DNA of 64,000 nucleotides, from positions 1,674,001 to 1,738,000 of the forward strand of contig NZ_JARUBL010000001.1 in the NCBI RefSeq assembly GCF_029626155.1, read 5' to 3'. Positions 42,324-50,193 of this stretch are shown in pieces. A model generated the notes under the pieces. That model was not told the DNA's origin. It ran no database searches and saw only the letters and a list, made by a program, of their open reading frames with translations. Positions within the stretch are counted from its first letter, which is position 1. Each line of letters opens with the position of its first letter. The position numbers were made by a program, and so were the translations under genes. The stretch comes from Solwaraspora sp. WMMD1047. GTDB lineage: Bacteria; Actinomycetota; Actinomycetes; Mycobacteriales; Micromonosporaceae.

Positions 42324-43061
42324 TCAGGTTGACGTGAGCGGGTCGGGCCAGGGCCGGACGGTGGGCCACGGGTATCGGTATCCGTTGGTGCCGACGTATC
42401 GGAGGGTCAAGAGGTGGTGCAGTTCGGCGTACCGCCGCACCTCACCTGCGTCGCAGAGCTTCGGCCAGATGGCAGTGCCGTACGCGTCGACGCAGTCCGT
42501 GAGGGTCCGATCGGGGAGGCGGCCGTACGTCATGGAGGCGGTGACGAGGAGTCCGGCCAGGTCGTAGCCGAACGGGGCGAGGGTGAGCTCGTCGAAGTCG
42601 ACGACGGCGACGTCCTCTTCCCCAACGAGGTAGTTGCGGACGTTCGGGTCCTTGTAGAAGGCCGCCGGCTGGTCGGCCTGGTCGAGAAGCCCGTCGATAG
42701 CGGACAGGTTGATGCCCGTGTCGCGGGCGGCGCGGTGCAGCGCATTCCGTCGTGGGCCGGCGAAGTCGGGGATCAACAGCAGGGTCGACGTGGTGTGCGG
42801 TTGGTCGAGGCGCGCGGAGTGCAGTTCGCTCCGATAGGCGGCGGCGTGCAGCAGGCCGAGTGCGGAAGCCACGCGGGGCAGGTCGGGCACCTCCGGTGTT
42901 CGGCCGGGCAGTCGTTCGAAGACGAGGCGACGAGTCGTGTGCGTGACGAGGTGCGGGAGGCGGACACCGGAGCCGAGCCCGGTGAGCCAGTCGTGGTGTG
43001 TCGCGGCTGCGGAGCAGCGTCGCGGGTCGTCGTACCGCTTGATGAAAAGCTCGCGGGTCAC
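42324..43061 (-). CDS. Divergent APH-fold phosphotransferase
   Basis: A 245-residue protein of the aminoglycoside-phosphotransferase/choline-kinase fold. The catalytic loop reads YKDPNVRNYLV (Asp and Asn present, the usual His before Asp replaced by Lys) and the metal site VVDFDEL. It is shorter than typical APH proteins at the N-terminus. ATG overlaps the methyltransferase stop (43058-43061), so the two are coupled. Substrate unknown. Confidence 0.68.
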   Translation of the reverse strand: MTRELFIKRYDDPRRCSAAATHHDWLTGLGSGVRLPHLVTHTTRRLVFERLPGRTPEVPDLPRVASALGLLHAAAYRSELHSARLDQPHTTSTLLLIPDFAGPRRNALHRAARDTGINLSAIDGLLDQADQPAAFYKDPNVRNYLVGEEDVAVVDFDELTLAPFGYDLAGLLVTASMTYGRLPDRTLTDCVDAYGTAIWPKLCDAGEVRRYAELHHLLTLRYVGTNGYRYPWPTVRPWPDPLTST

Positions 43062-43873
43062 GGCCGGGCCGCCAGGGCGTAGCTGACGGTGGATCGGGTC
43101 ACGTAGGGCGGTGCCGGCAGTTGCTCACGTAGGACTGCGGCGAGCTCGGCCGTTTCGTTGGCCAGGCTGATCTGGTACTTCGGGGTGGTGGCGAGGTATC
43201 GGGCGAGGCGCGTGACGTCGGCGAACTCGAAGACGTGCTGCTCGTGCAGGACGTCGAGCACGGTGAGGTGGGTGCCTGCGATGTCGAGCAGGTTGCCGCT
43301 GTGGAAGCTCTCGTAGAGGCTCGGCCGGCGGGTGGCATCGGGGTCGAGGCCTACGGCCTGCACAAGCTGGTCGAGTTCGGTGTAGCTGTCCAGCGACTTG
43401 GTCACCAGCACGGCAACACCGTTGGGCCGTAGGCAGCGGGCGATCTCCGCGACCGCGGCTGCTGGTCGGGGGGAGTGATAGAGGCAGAACGCGGCGACCG
43501 CCGCGTCAGCCACCTCGTCGGCCAGGGGCAGGTGGTGGAAGTCAGCGCAGATCGTCGAGCCGGCGCCACCGGCCCCGGCCAACCGAGCATGGACGGTTTG
43601 CAGCAGCGCGACCGAGGAGTCAACAGCGACGAGACGCTCAGGTCGGAGCCGTGTGGAGATCCGCAGCGTGGTGGTTCCCCGTCCGCAGCCGATGTCGACC
43701 ACGACCGCTCCAGGCGACACGCGGCGCGCGAGAAGGTCGACGATGACTTGGGCGGCGTTCTGCCCGGCGACCTTTGCCTGGTGCAGGGCGAGGGTGCGTT
43801 CCGCGAGCCGGTTGCCGGTTCGGTAGAGGTCGCCGTATACCAGTGCGGGGTCAAGGAACGGGTTAGCCGACAC
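43058..43873 (-). CDS. Class I SAM-dependent methyltransferase
   Basis: A 271-residue Rossmann methyltransferase. Motif I VVVDIGCGRGTTTLR (about 56-70), the acidic Asp in LVAVDSSVALL, and LRPNGVAVLVT. An N-terminal cap and helical C-terminus would form the substrate site. A small-molecule methyltransferase of the UbiE/Methyltransf_11 type; target unknown. Confidence 0.8.
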   Translation of the reverse strand: MSANPFLDPALVYGDLYRTGNRLAERTLALHQAKVAGQNAAQVIVDLLARRVSPGAVVVDIGCGRGTTTLRISTRLRPERLVAVDSSVALLQTVHARLAGAGGAGSTICADFHHLPLADEVADAAVAAFCLYHSPRPAAAVAEIARCLRPNGVAVLVTKSLDSYTELDQLVQAVGLDPDATRRPSLYESFHSGNLLDIAGTHLTVLDVLHEQHVFEFADVTRLARYLATTPKYQISLANETAELAAVLREQLPAPPYVTRSTVSYALAARP

Positions 43874-43897
43874 GGGTCGCCTCCCGTCCCGTGCCGG

Positions 43898-44419
43898 TCA
43901 GGTCGTCGGCTGGGCTCCTTGTCGTAGTCGGTTGACCAGTTGGTTGGCTTGCCGGCGGTTGGTGAGCGAGATCAGCCGAACGTGCGGCCCGTGGGCCTGG
44001 ATGAGGTTCTGGATCCGGGGTCGCATGGCGCGTCGGTAGCCGAGGATGTATCGGATGAAGTTCCAGGTGATCCGGTCGTAGACGCCGTCGGCCTGGTGCT
44101 GGCCGCCCCGGTAGCGTCGGCGCCGCTGGGCGATGCCCCAGAGGCAGGTGGCGGCGGGCAGGTCGAGGAAGATCACGGTGTCGGCGGTGGCCAGCCGGAT
44201 CGGCAGGGTGCCGGCATAGTTGCCTTCGATGATCCAGCGTTCGCCGGCTACGAGTTTCTCCTGCTTGGCGGCGAACTCGTTCTGGGGGAGCGGGTTCCAC
44301 TGCTCGTCGTAGAAGATCGCGTCGAGGTGGGTCAGGGGCGCGTCGAGGATCTGGGCGAGTTGCCGGGCGATCGTCGACTTGCCGCTGCCGCCGCAGCCGA
44401 TGATGGCGATCCTGTCCAT
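43898..44419 (-). CDS. Small P-loop kinase, adenylate-kinase/FlaR-like
   Basis: A 173-residue nucleotide-binding protein starting at ATG 44419. Walker A IIGCGGSGKSTIARQL at the N-terminus, HLDAIFYDEQWNPLP next, and a lid-like Arg segment RRRRYRGG. It resembles topology-modulation (FlaR/adenylate-kinase) proteins, a family of small kinases of unclear substrate. Here it could phosphorylate a modified nucleotide, by context only. Confidence 0.72.
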   Translation of the reverse strand: MDRIAIIGCGGSGKSTIARQLAQILDAPLTHLDAIFYDEQWNPLPQNEFAAKQEKLVAGERWIIEGNYAGTLPIRLATADTVIFLDLPAATCLWGIAQRRRRYRGGQHQADGVYDRITWNFIRYILGYRRAMRPRIQNLIQAHGPHVRLISLTNRRQANQLVNRLRQGAQPTT

Positions 44420-44470
44420 GGTCCTCCAGGGTAGGGGCGGAGCGGGGCGAGGCCGGGCGGACACGGCGGG

Positions 44471-45505
44471 TCATGACGGCACCGGATCCGGGTGGCGTAG
44501 GAGACGATCGAGAACGTCGAGCTGGGTGGAGAGCCGGAACGGGTCGAGCCGGCGCAGACAGTCGGCGATCAGGCCGGCGTGGTCGCTGGTGCCGGTGATC
44601 TCGGCCAGCCAGGAGACCCGGTGCCGTACGTCGGTGGCGTTCCCGACGTATAGGCGTGCCGGTACGAACTCGGCGGCACCGCGAACGTTGGTGGGCAGGA
44701 GCGGGACACAGCCGGCGAGGGTGGCTTCGAAGATCCGTTGGGTGAGCTGGCCGGCACGGGCATAGCGCTCGGGAAGGAGCAGCACGGTGGCGAGCGCGTC
44801 GGCGTGGATCTCGGCTACCCGCGGAAACGGGACCCGGCCGACGAACCTGAGGCCGGGCCAGCGGCGGGTGTCGGGCCACTTGCCGGCGATCAGGTGCGGA
44901 AGGTGTGCGGCGGCGGGGGCGAAGAAGGTGTCGAATGCGTCGTCGCGGTCGTACTGGTTGCCGACGTAGACCAGTGGCGTCGAGCGGCGCCGGGCAGCGA
45001 GCCTGTCGGGGTCTGCGGTGTCGAGGACCGTGTCGGCGACGGGGAACAGCAGGGTCGTCGCGCCCGGGTTGGGGTGTAGGGCTGGTTCGCAGACGGTGAC
45101 GTTGCTGGTCCGGCGGAGTGGGTCGGCCGGGTCGAGCCGCCGGTCCTTGTCCCAGAGGATTGTCGGGGTGCCGAGCCGGTGGGTGTAGTGGTCGAGGAGT
45201 TTGGCCTGGCGGTGCAGGTCGCAGGTGTGTCCGGGCCGTCCGCAAGGGCTGGTGTTGCGGCCGGGAATGGGCCAGCGCCATTCGAGGAACAGCGCGTCGA
45301 GGTCGGGTAGGCCGACGTCCCACCGGTAGTGGTCGGTGAGGTCGAGGCCGGCGTCGCAGAGGTCACGGTTGGGCTGGAGGAACACGATGTCGTGACCGGC
45401 CCGGCGTAGCCCGTCGACCAGGGTCTGGCGGTGGCTACGGCCGCCGTCGGGGGTGTCGATGACGCCGGGACCGAGGAATCCCCAGAAGCTGTACCCGATC
45501 AGCAT
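44471..45505 (-). CDS. Glycosyltransferase-like protein (CgeB/GT4-like)
   Basis: A 344-residue protein. GT-B-like: N-terminal segment GYSFWGFLGPGVIDTPDGG and a C-terminal donor half with QRIFEATLAGCVPLLPTN, typical of GT4/CgeB-type enzymes. ATG 45505 overlaps the carbamoyltransferase end; GTG 45517 is an alternative. Uses a sugar nucleotide, possibly supplied by the epimerase in the same operon. Acceptor unknown. Confidence 0.65.
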   Translation of the reverse strand: MLIGYSFWGFLGPGVIDTPDGGRSHRQTLVDGLRRAGHDIVFLQPNRDLCDAGLDLTDHYRWDVGLPDLDALFLEWRWPIPGRNTSPCGRPGHTCDLHRQAKLLDHYTHRLGTPTILWDKDRRLDPADPLRRTSNVTVCEPALHPNPGATTLLFPVADTVLDTADPDRLAARRRSTPLVYVGNQYDRDDAFDTFFAPAAAHLPHLIAGKWPDTRRWPGLRFVGRVPFPRVAEIHADALATVLLLPERYARAGQLTQRIFEATLAGCVPLLPTNVRGAAEFVPARLYVGNATDVRHRVSWLAEITGTSDHAGLIADCLRRLDPFRLSTQLDVLDRLLRHPDPVPS

Positions 45506-47235
45506 TTCGTCACCCACCAGCCCTCGATGAGCAGGGCATCCAGCCCGGTCTCGACGAGGCAGTCCAGGGCCATGTCCGGAGTGCCGCAGATCGGTCTGCC
45601 CTTGATGTTCAACGAGGTGTTGATCAGAACCGGGTGTCCGGTGATCTCGCCGAACGCGGCCAGCACGTTCGCTAGGAACGGATGCTGCGCGCGGGTCACA
45701 GTCTGGACCCGTGCAGTGCCGTTGCCATGCACGATCGCGGGGAGATGCGTCCGGGTCAGATCGGTGACCGGCGCGGCGATGGACATGAACGGCGAGGGCT
45801 GGCGGAGCTGGACGTAGTCGGCGGCCTTGTCAGCGAGGATCACTGGAGCGAAGGGGCGGAACGATTCCCGGAACTTTACCGTCCCGTTCAGCCGATCCAC
45901 GACCTCGCTGGCGAAGGGCGAAGCCAGGATGGACCGGTTACCCAGCGCGCGTGGCCCAGACTCCAGCGGGCCGGCGAAGAGCCCGACGATGGCCCCGTCG
46001 GCGAGCTGGCGGGCGAGGCGGTGGACCGGGTCGGCGGGTCGTTCGGCGGCCAGGTCGGGTCGTGGTTCCGCGGAAATGGCGAGATCCGGGTACGCCGGGC
46101 CGAGATAGCAGCGCCCACCGATGCCGGTGGGCGGGCGTCCGGTGACGTCGAGCCAGGCGGCTGCGGCGGCACCGATCGCAGTGCCCGAGTCGCCAGGCGC
46201 GGGCGGGATGTGGACCTCGTCGACGATGCCGGCTCGGGTGATCCGCCCGGCGGCGACGCAGTTCATCGCGACCCCGCCGCCGAGACAGAGCAGCCCCGAG
46301 CCGGTCAGGCGGGTGGCTCGTCGGGCCAGGTGCAGCATCACCTGCTCGGTTCGTTCCTGCAGGGCGGCGGCGAGGTCGGCGTGGACCGGTTCGACCGGCG
46401 CGTCCGGTAGGCGGGGCGGGCAGGCAGCGGCGGTGAACGCCGGGCTGGTCCGGCCGTAGCGGCTGGACAGGACCCGAATCGGCAGCAGCCCCGGGTCGAG
46501 GGCGAAGCCGTCGGTGGTGAGTCGGATCGCGCGACACATCAACCTGCGGAAGCGGGCCGGTTCACCGAGGGCGGCCAGCGCCATGACGGTGCCCTCCTCG
46601 TCACCGCGTCGCCAGCCGAGGTGTTCGGTCACGGCGCCGTACGCGTAGCCGAGCGACGCCGGGTCCTCGATAGCGGCGACCAGACGCAGGTCGAGAGCCT
46701 GCTCGTCGCGGTGCACGGCGTGCCAGGTCGTGGTGGTCTGCAGCTCGCCGAGACTGTCCACTACCAGGACCGCCGCATCGTCCACGCCGGCCGACAGGAA
46801 GGCGTAGAGGGCGTGGGCGCGGTGGTGCAGCACGGGAACGAGCCGGGCGAGCGGGAACCGCCGATTAAGGTCCTGCATGCGTGCCTGGCACCGGCGGCGC
46901 ACAGTCAGGAAGCTGCGTGAGCGAGGAACCGCTCGGCTGCGGGTCGCGGCTCGTACCAAATGCCGCGGAAGCTGGCCGAGCGCCGGCAGGTACCGGCGGC
47001 CGTCGAAGTTGTACGCCACCGCCGTGACGTCGTTCGCGGTCAGACCGGCTTCGTTGAGGAGCCAGGCGACGGCGTTCGCGGGGTAGGCCTTGCTGTGTTT
47101 GACGCCGTCGAGGCGTTCCTCTTCGGCGAAGCCGATCAGGTGGCCGTTGACCAGGAGCGCCGCCGCCGAGTCGTGGGTGTAGGCGCAGAGTCCGAGCACC
47201 ACGTCGGCGGCTCGTCCGGCCCGCTTCGCGATCAT
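45499..47235 (-). CDS. NodU/CmcH-type O-carbamoyltransferase
   Basis: A 578-residue enzyme that transfers carbamoyl from carbamoyl phosphate to a hydroxyl, via carbamoyl-AMP. Features: LGLCAYTHDSAAALLVNG at the N-terminus (with the HDS metal/ATP motif), HHRAHALYAF (His cluster), LCLGGGVAMNCVA, GPRALGNRSILA and KFRESFRPFAPV, all diagnostic of the NodU/TobZ family. ATG overlaps the stop of the thymidylate-synthase-like gene (47232-47235), so it probably acts right after it. Confidence 0.9.
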   Translation of the reverse strand: MIAKRAGRAADVVLGLCAYTHDSAAALLVNGHLIGFAEEERLDGVKHSKAYPANAVAWLLNEAGLTANDVTAVAYNFDGRRYLPALGQLPRHLVRAATRSRAVPRSRSFLTVRRRCQARMQDLNRRFPLARLVPVLHHRAHALYAFLSAGVDDAAVLVVDSLGELQTTTTWHAVHRDEQALDLRLVAAIEDPASLGYAYGAVTEHLGWRRGDEEGTVMALAALGEPARFRRLMCRAIRLTTDGFALDPGLLPIRVLSSRYGRTSPAFTAAACPPRLPDAPVEPVHADLAAALQERTEQVMLHLARRATRLTGSGLLCLGGGVAMNCVAAGRITRAGIVDEVHIPPAPGDSGTAIGAAAAAWLDVTGRPPTGIGGRCYLGPAYPDLAISAEPRPDLAAERPADPVHRLARQLADGAIVGLFAGPLESGPRALGNRSILASPFASEVVDRLNGTVKFRESFRPFAPVILADKAADYVQLRQPSPFMSIAAPVTDLTRTHLPAIVHGNGTARVQTVTRAQHPFLANVLAAFGEITGHPVLINTSLNIKGRPICGTPDMALDCLVETGLDALLIEGWWVTKC

Positions 47236-48179
47236 GAACGGCCACCGGGTGTGGTGGGGTCGAGGTGGCCGTACCAGCTCGACAGGGCGGCACCGAGCGG
47301 ATCTGGGGTGTCGGCGGCGAGCTTGCGTGCCTGATCGCGCTCACCGGATTTCCAGGAGCGGTAACTGGCGAGGGTCCGCCCGAACGCATCCCAGGTCGAA
47401 CCGTCGCCAGGGCCGGTGTCGCCGTTGATTACCCGTTGGAGGAGGGCGTCAAGGTCTGGCCAGGGCACGGCGATCGGATCCAGCTCCGCAGCGCCCGGCA
47501 TGCCGTGCAGGGAGGCGGCTGCTGCCTTCGCGTTCTCGGCGTATAGGTGCAGGGAGTCGACGTGGTGGTGGTACTCGCCCAGTTCGACGCCGAGCCAACC
47601 GGCCATCAGCTCCTGGAGCAGGGTGGTGGTGAAGATGTCATAGGGGAAGCCGAGCCACAGGTCCTGGCTGCGCATGCTGGTGTGCATGACCAGTCGGTTG
47701 TCCCGGATGAAGAACCGGTAGCCGAGGGTGCACGGCACGTCGCGGTAGCCGCGATGGTCCCGGGACGGGTCGTAGAGCTGGATCACCGCTCGCCGCGACT
47801 CCCGGTCCTCGTACAGCTGCCGCCGTACCGCGTCGAGCTGGTCGATCCGGCGGTCCCACCGGCGCAGCCGTGGCCCGTAGGCGCCGCGCAGCACTCCGTC
47901 GTCGGCGTACACGCGCAGCCTGTCGTTGTAGTCGAAGATCCATGGGGCGTCGGATCCGGAGAGGATCCAGAGGGCCTCCGCCACCGCGAAGGCGGGATTG
48001 ATCATCCGGATGGGAGGCACGTCGACGAACCGTTGCCGTGGGTTGGTGAGGCACAGGTGCGCCCCCACGACCTCGGTCGTAGCGAGGTCCCGGGGACGGG
48101 CGGTCCGGCCGTTGAGCAGTACGGACTGGCAGGCGGCGGTGAACAGCTCGCTCGCCGAACCGGCGGTTAACACGATCAT
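47232..48179 (-). CDS. Thymidylate-synthase-fold protein, cytidylate hydroxymethylase-like
   Basis: A 315-residue ThyA-fold protein. Catalytic Cys150 in DVPCTLGYRF; phosphate-site MRSQD (Arg170, Ser171); LGFPYDIF, where Asp181 replaces the Asn (N177 in E. coli) that reads uracil O4/N3; and SLHLYAEN (His211, Tyr213). An Asp at that position is the known hallmark of cytidylate hydroxymethylases (T4 dCMP hydroxymethylase; MilA of mildiomycin for CMP). It should add CH2OH or CH3 at C5 of a cytidine nucleotide using methylene-THF. The expected Cys-His pair is Cys-Thr here. dCMP versus CMP is open. Confidence 0.75.
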   Translation of the reverse strand: MIVLTAGSASELFTAACQSVLLNGRTARPRDLATTEVVGAHLCLTNPRQRFVDVPPIRMINPAFAVAEALWILSGSDAPWIFDYNDRLRVYADDGVLRGAYGPRLRRWDRRIDQLDAVRRQLYEDRESRRAVIQLYDPSRDHRGYRDVPCTLGYRFFIRDNRLVMHTSMRSQDLWLGFPYDIFTTTLLQELMAGWLGVELGEYHHHVDSLHLYAENAKAAAASLHGMPGAAELDPIAVPWPDLDALLQRVINGDTGPGDGSTWDAFGRTLASYRSWKSGERDQARKLAADTPDPLGAALSSWYGHLDPTTPGGRS

Positions 48180-48200
48180 GAGCTGGTTCCTTTGCGGAGG

Positions 48201-49172
48201 TCAGGAGGTGAAGGCCGCGAGTCGTTCGCTGGGGAGGTTGACCAGCCAGGCGGCCTGGCGGGCGAGGCCCTCGCGGAGACCGACGGTGGGCCAGTAGCCG
48301 AGCAGCCGACCGGCGCGGGTGAGGTCGGCCGCGGTCGCGGGTACGTCGCCCGGTTGGGCGGCCACGACCTTCACGGGCACCTGGCGGCCGGTGACCTTGG
48401 CCGCCTCGTCGATCACCGCGAGCATTGAGACGCTCGCGCCGCCGCCGACGTTGACCAGCGCAGCCTGGGTGTCGAGGTGGGCGGCGGCGACGGTGGCGGA
48501 GATGACATCGGTGACGTAGGTAAACTCGCGACGCTGGCTCCCGTCGCCGAACAGGGTGATCGGGAAGCCGGTGTAGGCGGCGAACAGGACCCTGCCGATC
48601 GCCATGTCCGGTCGCTGCCGTGGCCCGTACACGGTGAAGTAGCGCAAGGCGACGACGCTGAGCGGGCTGCCGGCTCGCCGCGCATAGGCGAGACACAGTT
48701 GCTCAGCGGCGAGCTTGCTCACCCCATACGGGGAGACCGGGCAGGTCGGGTCGTCCTCACGGCTGGGCCGGTCAGCCGGCCCGTAGACGCTCGACGACGA
48801 GGCGACGACCAGCCGGCGTACGCCCTGACGGGTGCAGGCATCGAGCAGCCGGTGGGTGCCGAGCACGTTCGCCTGGGTGTAGTCGAGGAACTCGCGACCC
48901 CACGATCGCCGCACGCCAGGCCGAGCGGCGAGGTGGAAGACGGTGTCGCAGCCAGCCACCGCCTCGTCGAACTGGTCGGCGGCGAGGTCCAGGCAGTACG
49001 GCGTGAACAGCGGACTGGCGATCGCCCTCGAGAGGTTCTCGTCCGCGAGGGCGTGCTCGCCGAGCCGACGACGGTCCAGGCCGACGATCCTGACCCCTCT
49101 GGCCAAGAGCGCGTCCACCAGATGCGAGCCAATGAATCCGGCCGCGCCCGTCACCAGCACCTGGGCCATCAT
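48201..49172 (-). CDS. NAD-dependent sugar-nucleotide epimerase/dehydratase
   Basis: A 323-residue short-chain dehydrogenase of the GalE/UDP-glucuronate-epimerase type. N-terminal GAAGFIGSHLVDAL (NAD site), Ser in SSSSVYG, YGVSKLAAE (YxxxK), and YFTVYGPRQRPDMAI. Start is one of two adjacent ATGs (49172, 49169); the first overlaps the stop of a small upstream reading frame. Probably provides a UDP- or dTDP-sugar to the glycosyltransferase. Confidence 0.85.
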   Translation of the reverse strand: MMAQVLVTGAAGFIGSHLVDALLARGVRIVGLDRRRLGEHALADENLSRAIASPLFTPYCLDLAADQFDEAVAGCDTVFHLAARPGVRRSWGREFLDYTQANVLGTHRLLDACTRQGVRRLVVASSSSVYGPADRPSREDDPTCPVSPYGVSKLAAEQLCLAYARRAGSPLSVVALRYFTVYGPRQRPDMAIGRVLFAAYTGFPITLFGDGSQRREFTYVTDVISATVAAAHLDTQAALVNVGGGASVSMLAVIDEAAKVTGRQVPVKVVAAQPGDVPATAADLTRAGRLLGYWPTVGLREGLARQAAWLVNLPSERLAAFTS

Positions 49173-49423
49173 CGGCGTTCGTCAGTTCGCGGCGGCTGCC
49201 GGAGCAAGCGCTGCCACACGAAGGTGAGCAGGGGAGGCTCGACTGGAAGGACACGTGCCCGCCCGGTCGCGGCCGGCACCCGACTCAACGTCGCCGGACG
49301 TGAAGCGCCGGGAACGCGCGCGGCCAGGAACCGCTGGTCCTCGAACCGTTCGTTCCGCAGGTACGTTGCCACAGGTCCTCCAAGGTCATCGAGTGATGGG
49401 CGCAGCGGCGGCCAGCACGTCAT
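49169..49423 (-). CDS. Possible 84-residue first gene of the operon
   Basis: Begins at ATG 49423 (GGAG 13 nt upstream) and ends in the ATGA overlap with the epimerase start, which is what favours it. Sequence is basic with YLRNERFEDQRFLAARVPG and ends LLRQPPRTDERR; no membrane or signal features. Could be a real small protein, or a coupling leader. Family not recognised. Confidence 0.4.
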   Translation of the reverse strand: MTCWPPLRPSLDDLGGPVATYLRNERFEDQRFLAARVPGASRPATLSRVPAATGRARVLPVEPPLLTFVWQRLLRQPPRTDERR

Positions 49424-49617
49424 GCGAGCTCGCTCCAGCCGACATCGATGTCCACCGCCGCGCCCGAGACCCGGCAGCCCGGTCGTCACGGCGCGGACCG
49501 TCGCATCTCTCGATAGACAGGTTGGTCGCCGCCGGACGCCAGGTTGAAGCCCTCGCGTGTCAGCCGGCGTCGGCAGACGTGTCACCGCAGGGCGAATGCG
49601 GGCAGCTGACACCTCGA

Positions 49618-49623
49618 TAGGGT
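49618..49623 (+). promoter_or_regulatory. -10 box for leaderless Nudix mRNA
   Basis: TAGGGT, then 6 nt (TCGGGC), then ATG 49630. No RBS in front of the start. Confidence 0.5.
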
Positions 49624-49629
49624 TCGGGC

Positions 49630-50193
49630 ATGAGTACCGAGGCTCGACGGGCAAGTGAGTGGACCATCCACGGCGAACGGGTGGTCGACGACACCAGACG
49701 CGCGGTCCTCAGCATCGCCAACGTCGAGCTGCCCAATAGCGTCCGGTTCGAGCAGTACGTACTCCGGGTACCGCCCGCCGCCATGGTCGTCGTTCTCGAC
49801 GACGATGACCGCGTCCTGATGATGTGGCGTCACCGGTTCGTGATCGGCCGGTGGGTCTGGGAACTCCCCGGCGGCTACCTCGACCCGGACGAGGATCCGG
49901 CTGCGTGTGCGGCCCGAGAGGTCGAGGAGGAGACCGGCTGGCGACCGCGAACGATGGAGCCGATCCTCGGGTTTCAGCCGATGGTCGGCACCATCGACCA
50001 GCAGAACCTGGTCTTCCTGTCCCGGGGTGCGGACTCCACCGGCGCAGCTCCCGACGTCAACGAGACCGAGCGGCTCGGGTGGATCCCGTTGACCGAGGTG
50101 GAGCAGCACATTCAGACGGGGGAGATCGTCGGCGCGGGGTCCGTCGCCGGCCTGCTCGCGGTCCTGCTTGCCAAGGCGAACGGGCGTCTCTGA
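49630..50193 (+). CDS. Nudix hydrolase (ADP-ribose-pyrophosphatase-like)
   Basis: A 187-residue pyrophosphohydrolase. Full Nudix box: GGYLDPDEDPAACAAREVEE followed by ETGW. Flanks resemble NudF/ADP-sugar hydrolases (WELPGGYLD; NLVFLSRGA). It may clear sugar-nucleotide or modified nucleotide by-products of the neighbouring operon. Divergent from that operon and directly abutting the convergent XRE gene. Confidence 0.88.
   Translation: MSTEARRASEWTIHGERVVDDTRRAVLSIANVELPNSVRFEQYVLRVPPAAMVVVLDDDDRVLMMWRHRFVIGRWVWELPGGYLDPDEDPAACAAREVEEETGWRPRTMEPILGFQPMVGTIDQQNLVFLSRGADSTGAAPDVNETERLGWIPLTEVEQHIQTGEIVGAGSVAGLLAVLLAKANGRL

Noticed and set aside
45682-46410. 242-residue plus-strand frame
   Set aside because: Antisense to the carbamoyltransferase, which has full family motifs.
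47232-48179. Plain thymidylate synthase for dTMP supply
   Set aside because: Asp at the Asn177 site and loss of the His after the catalytic Cys argue against a standard ThyA.
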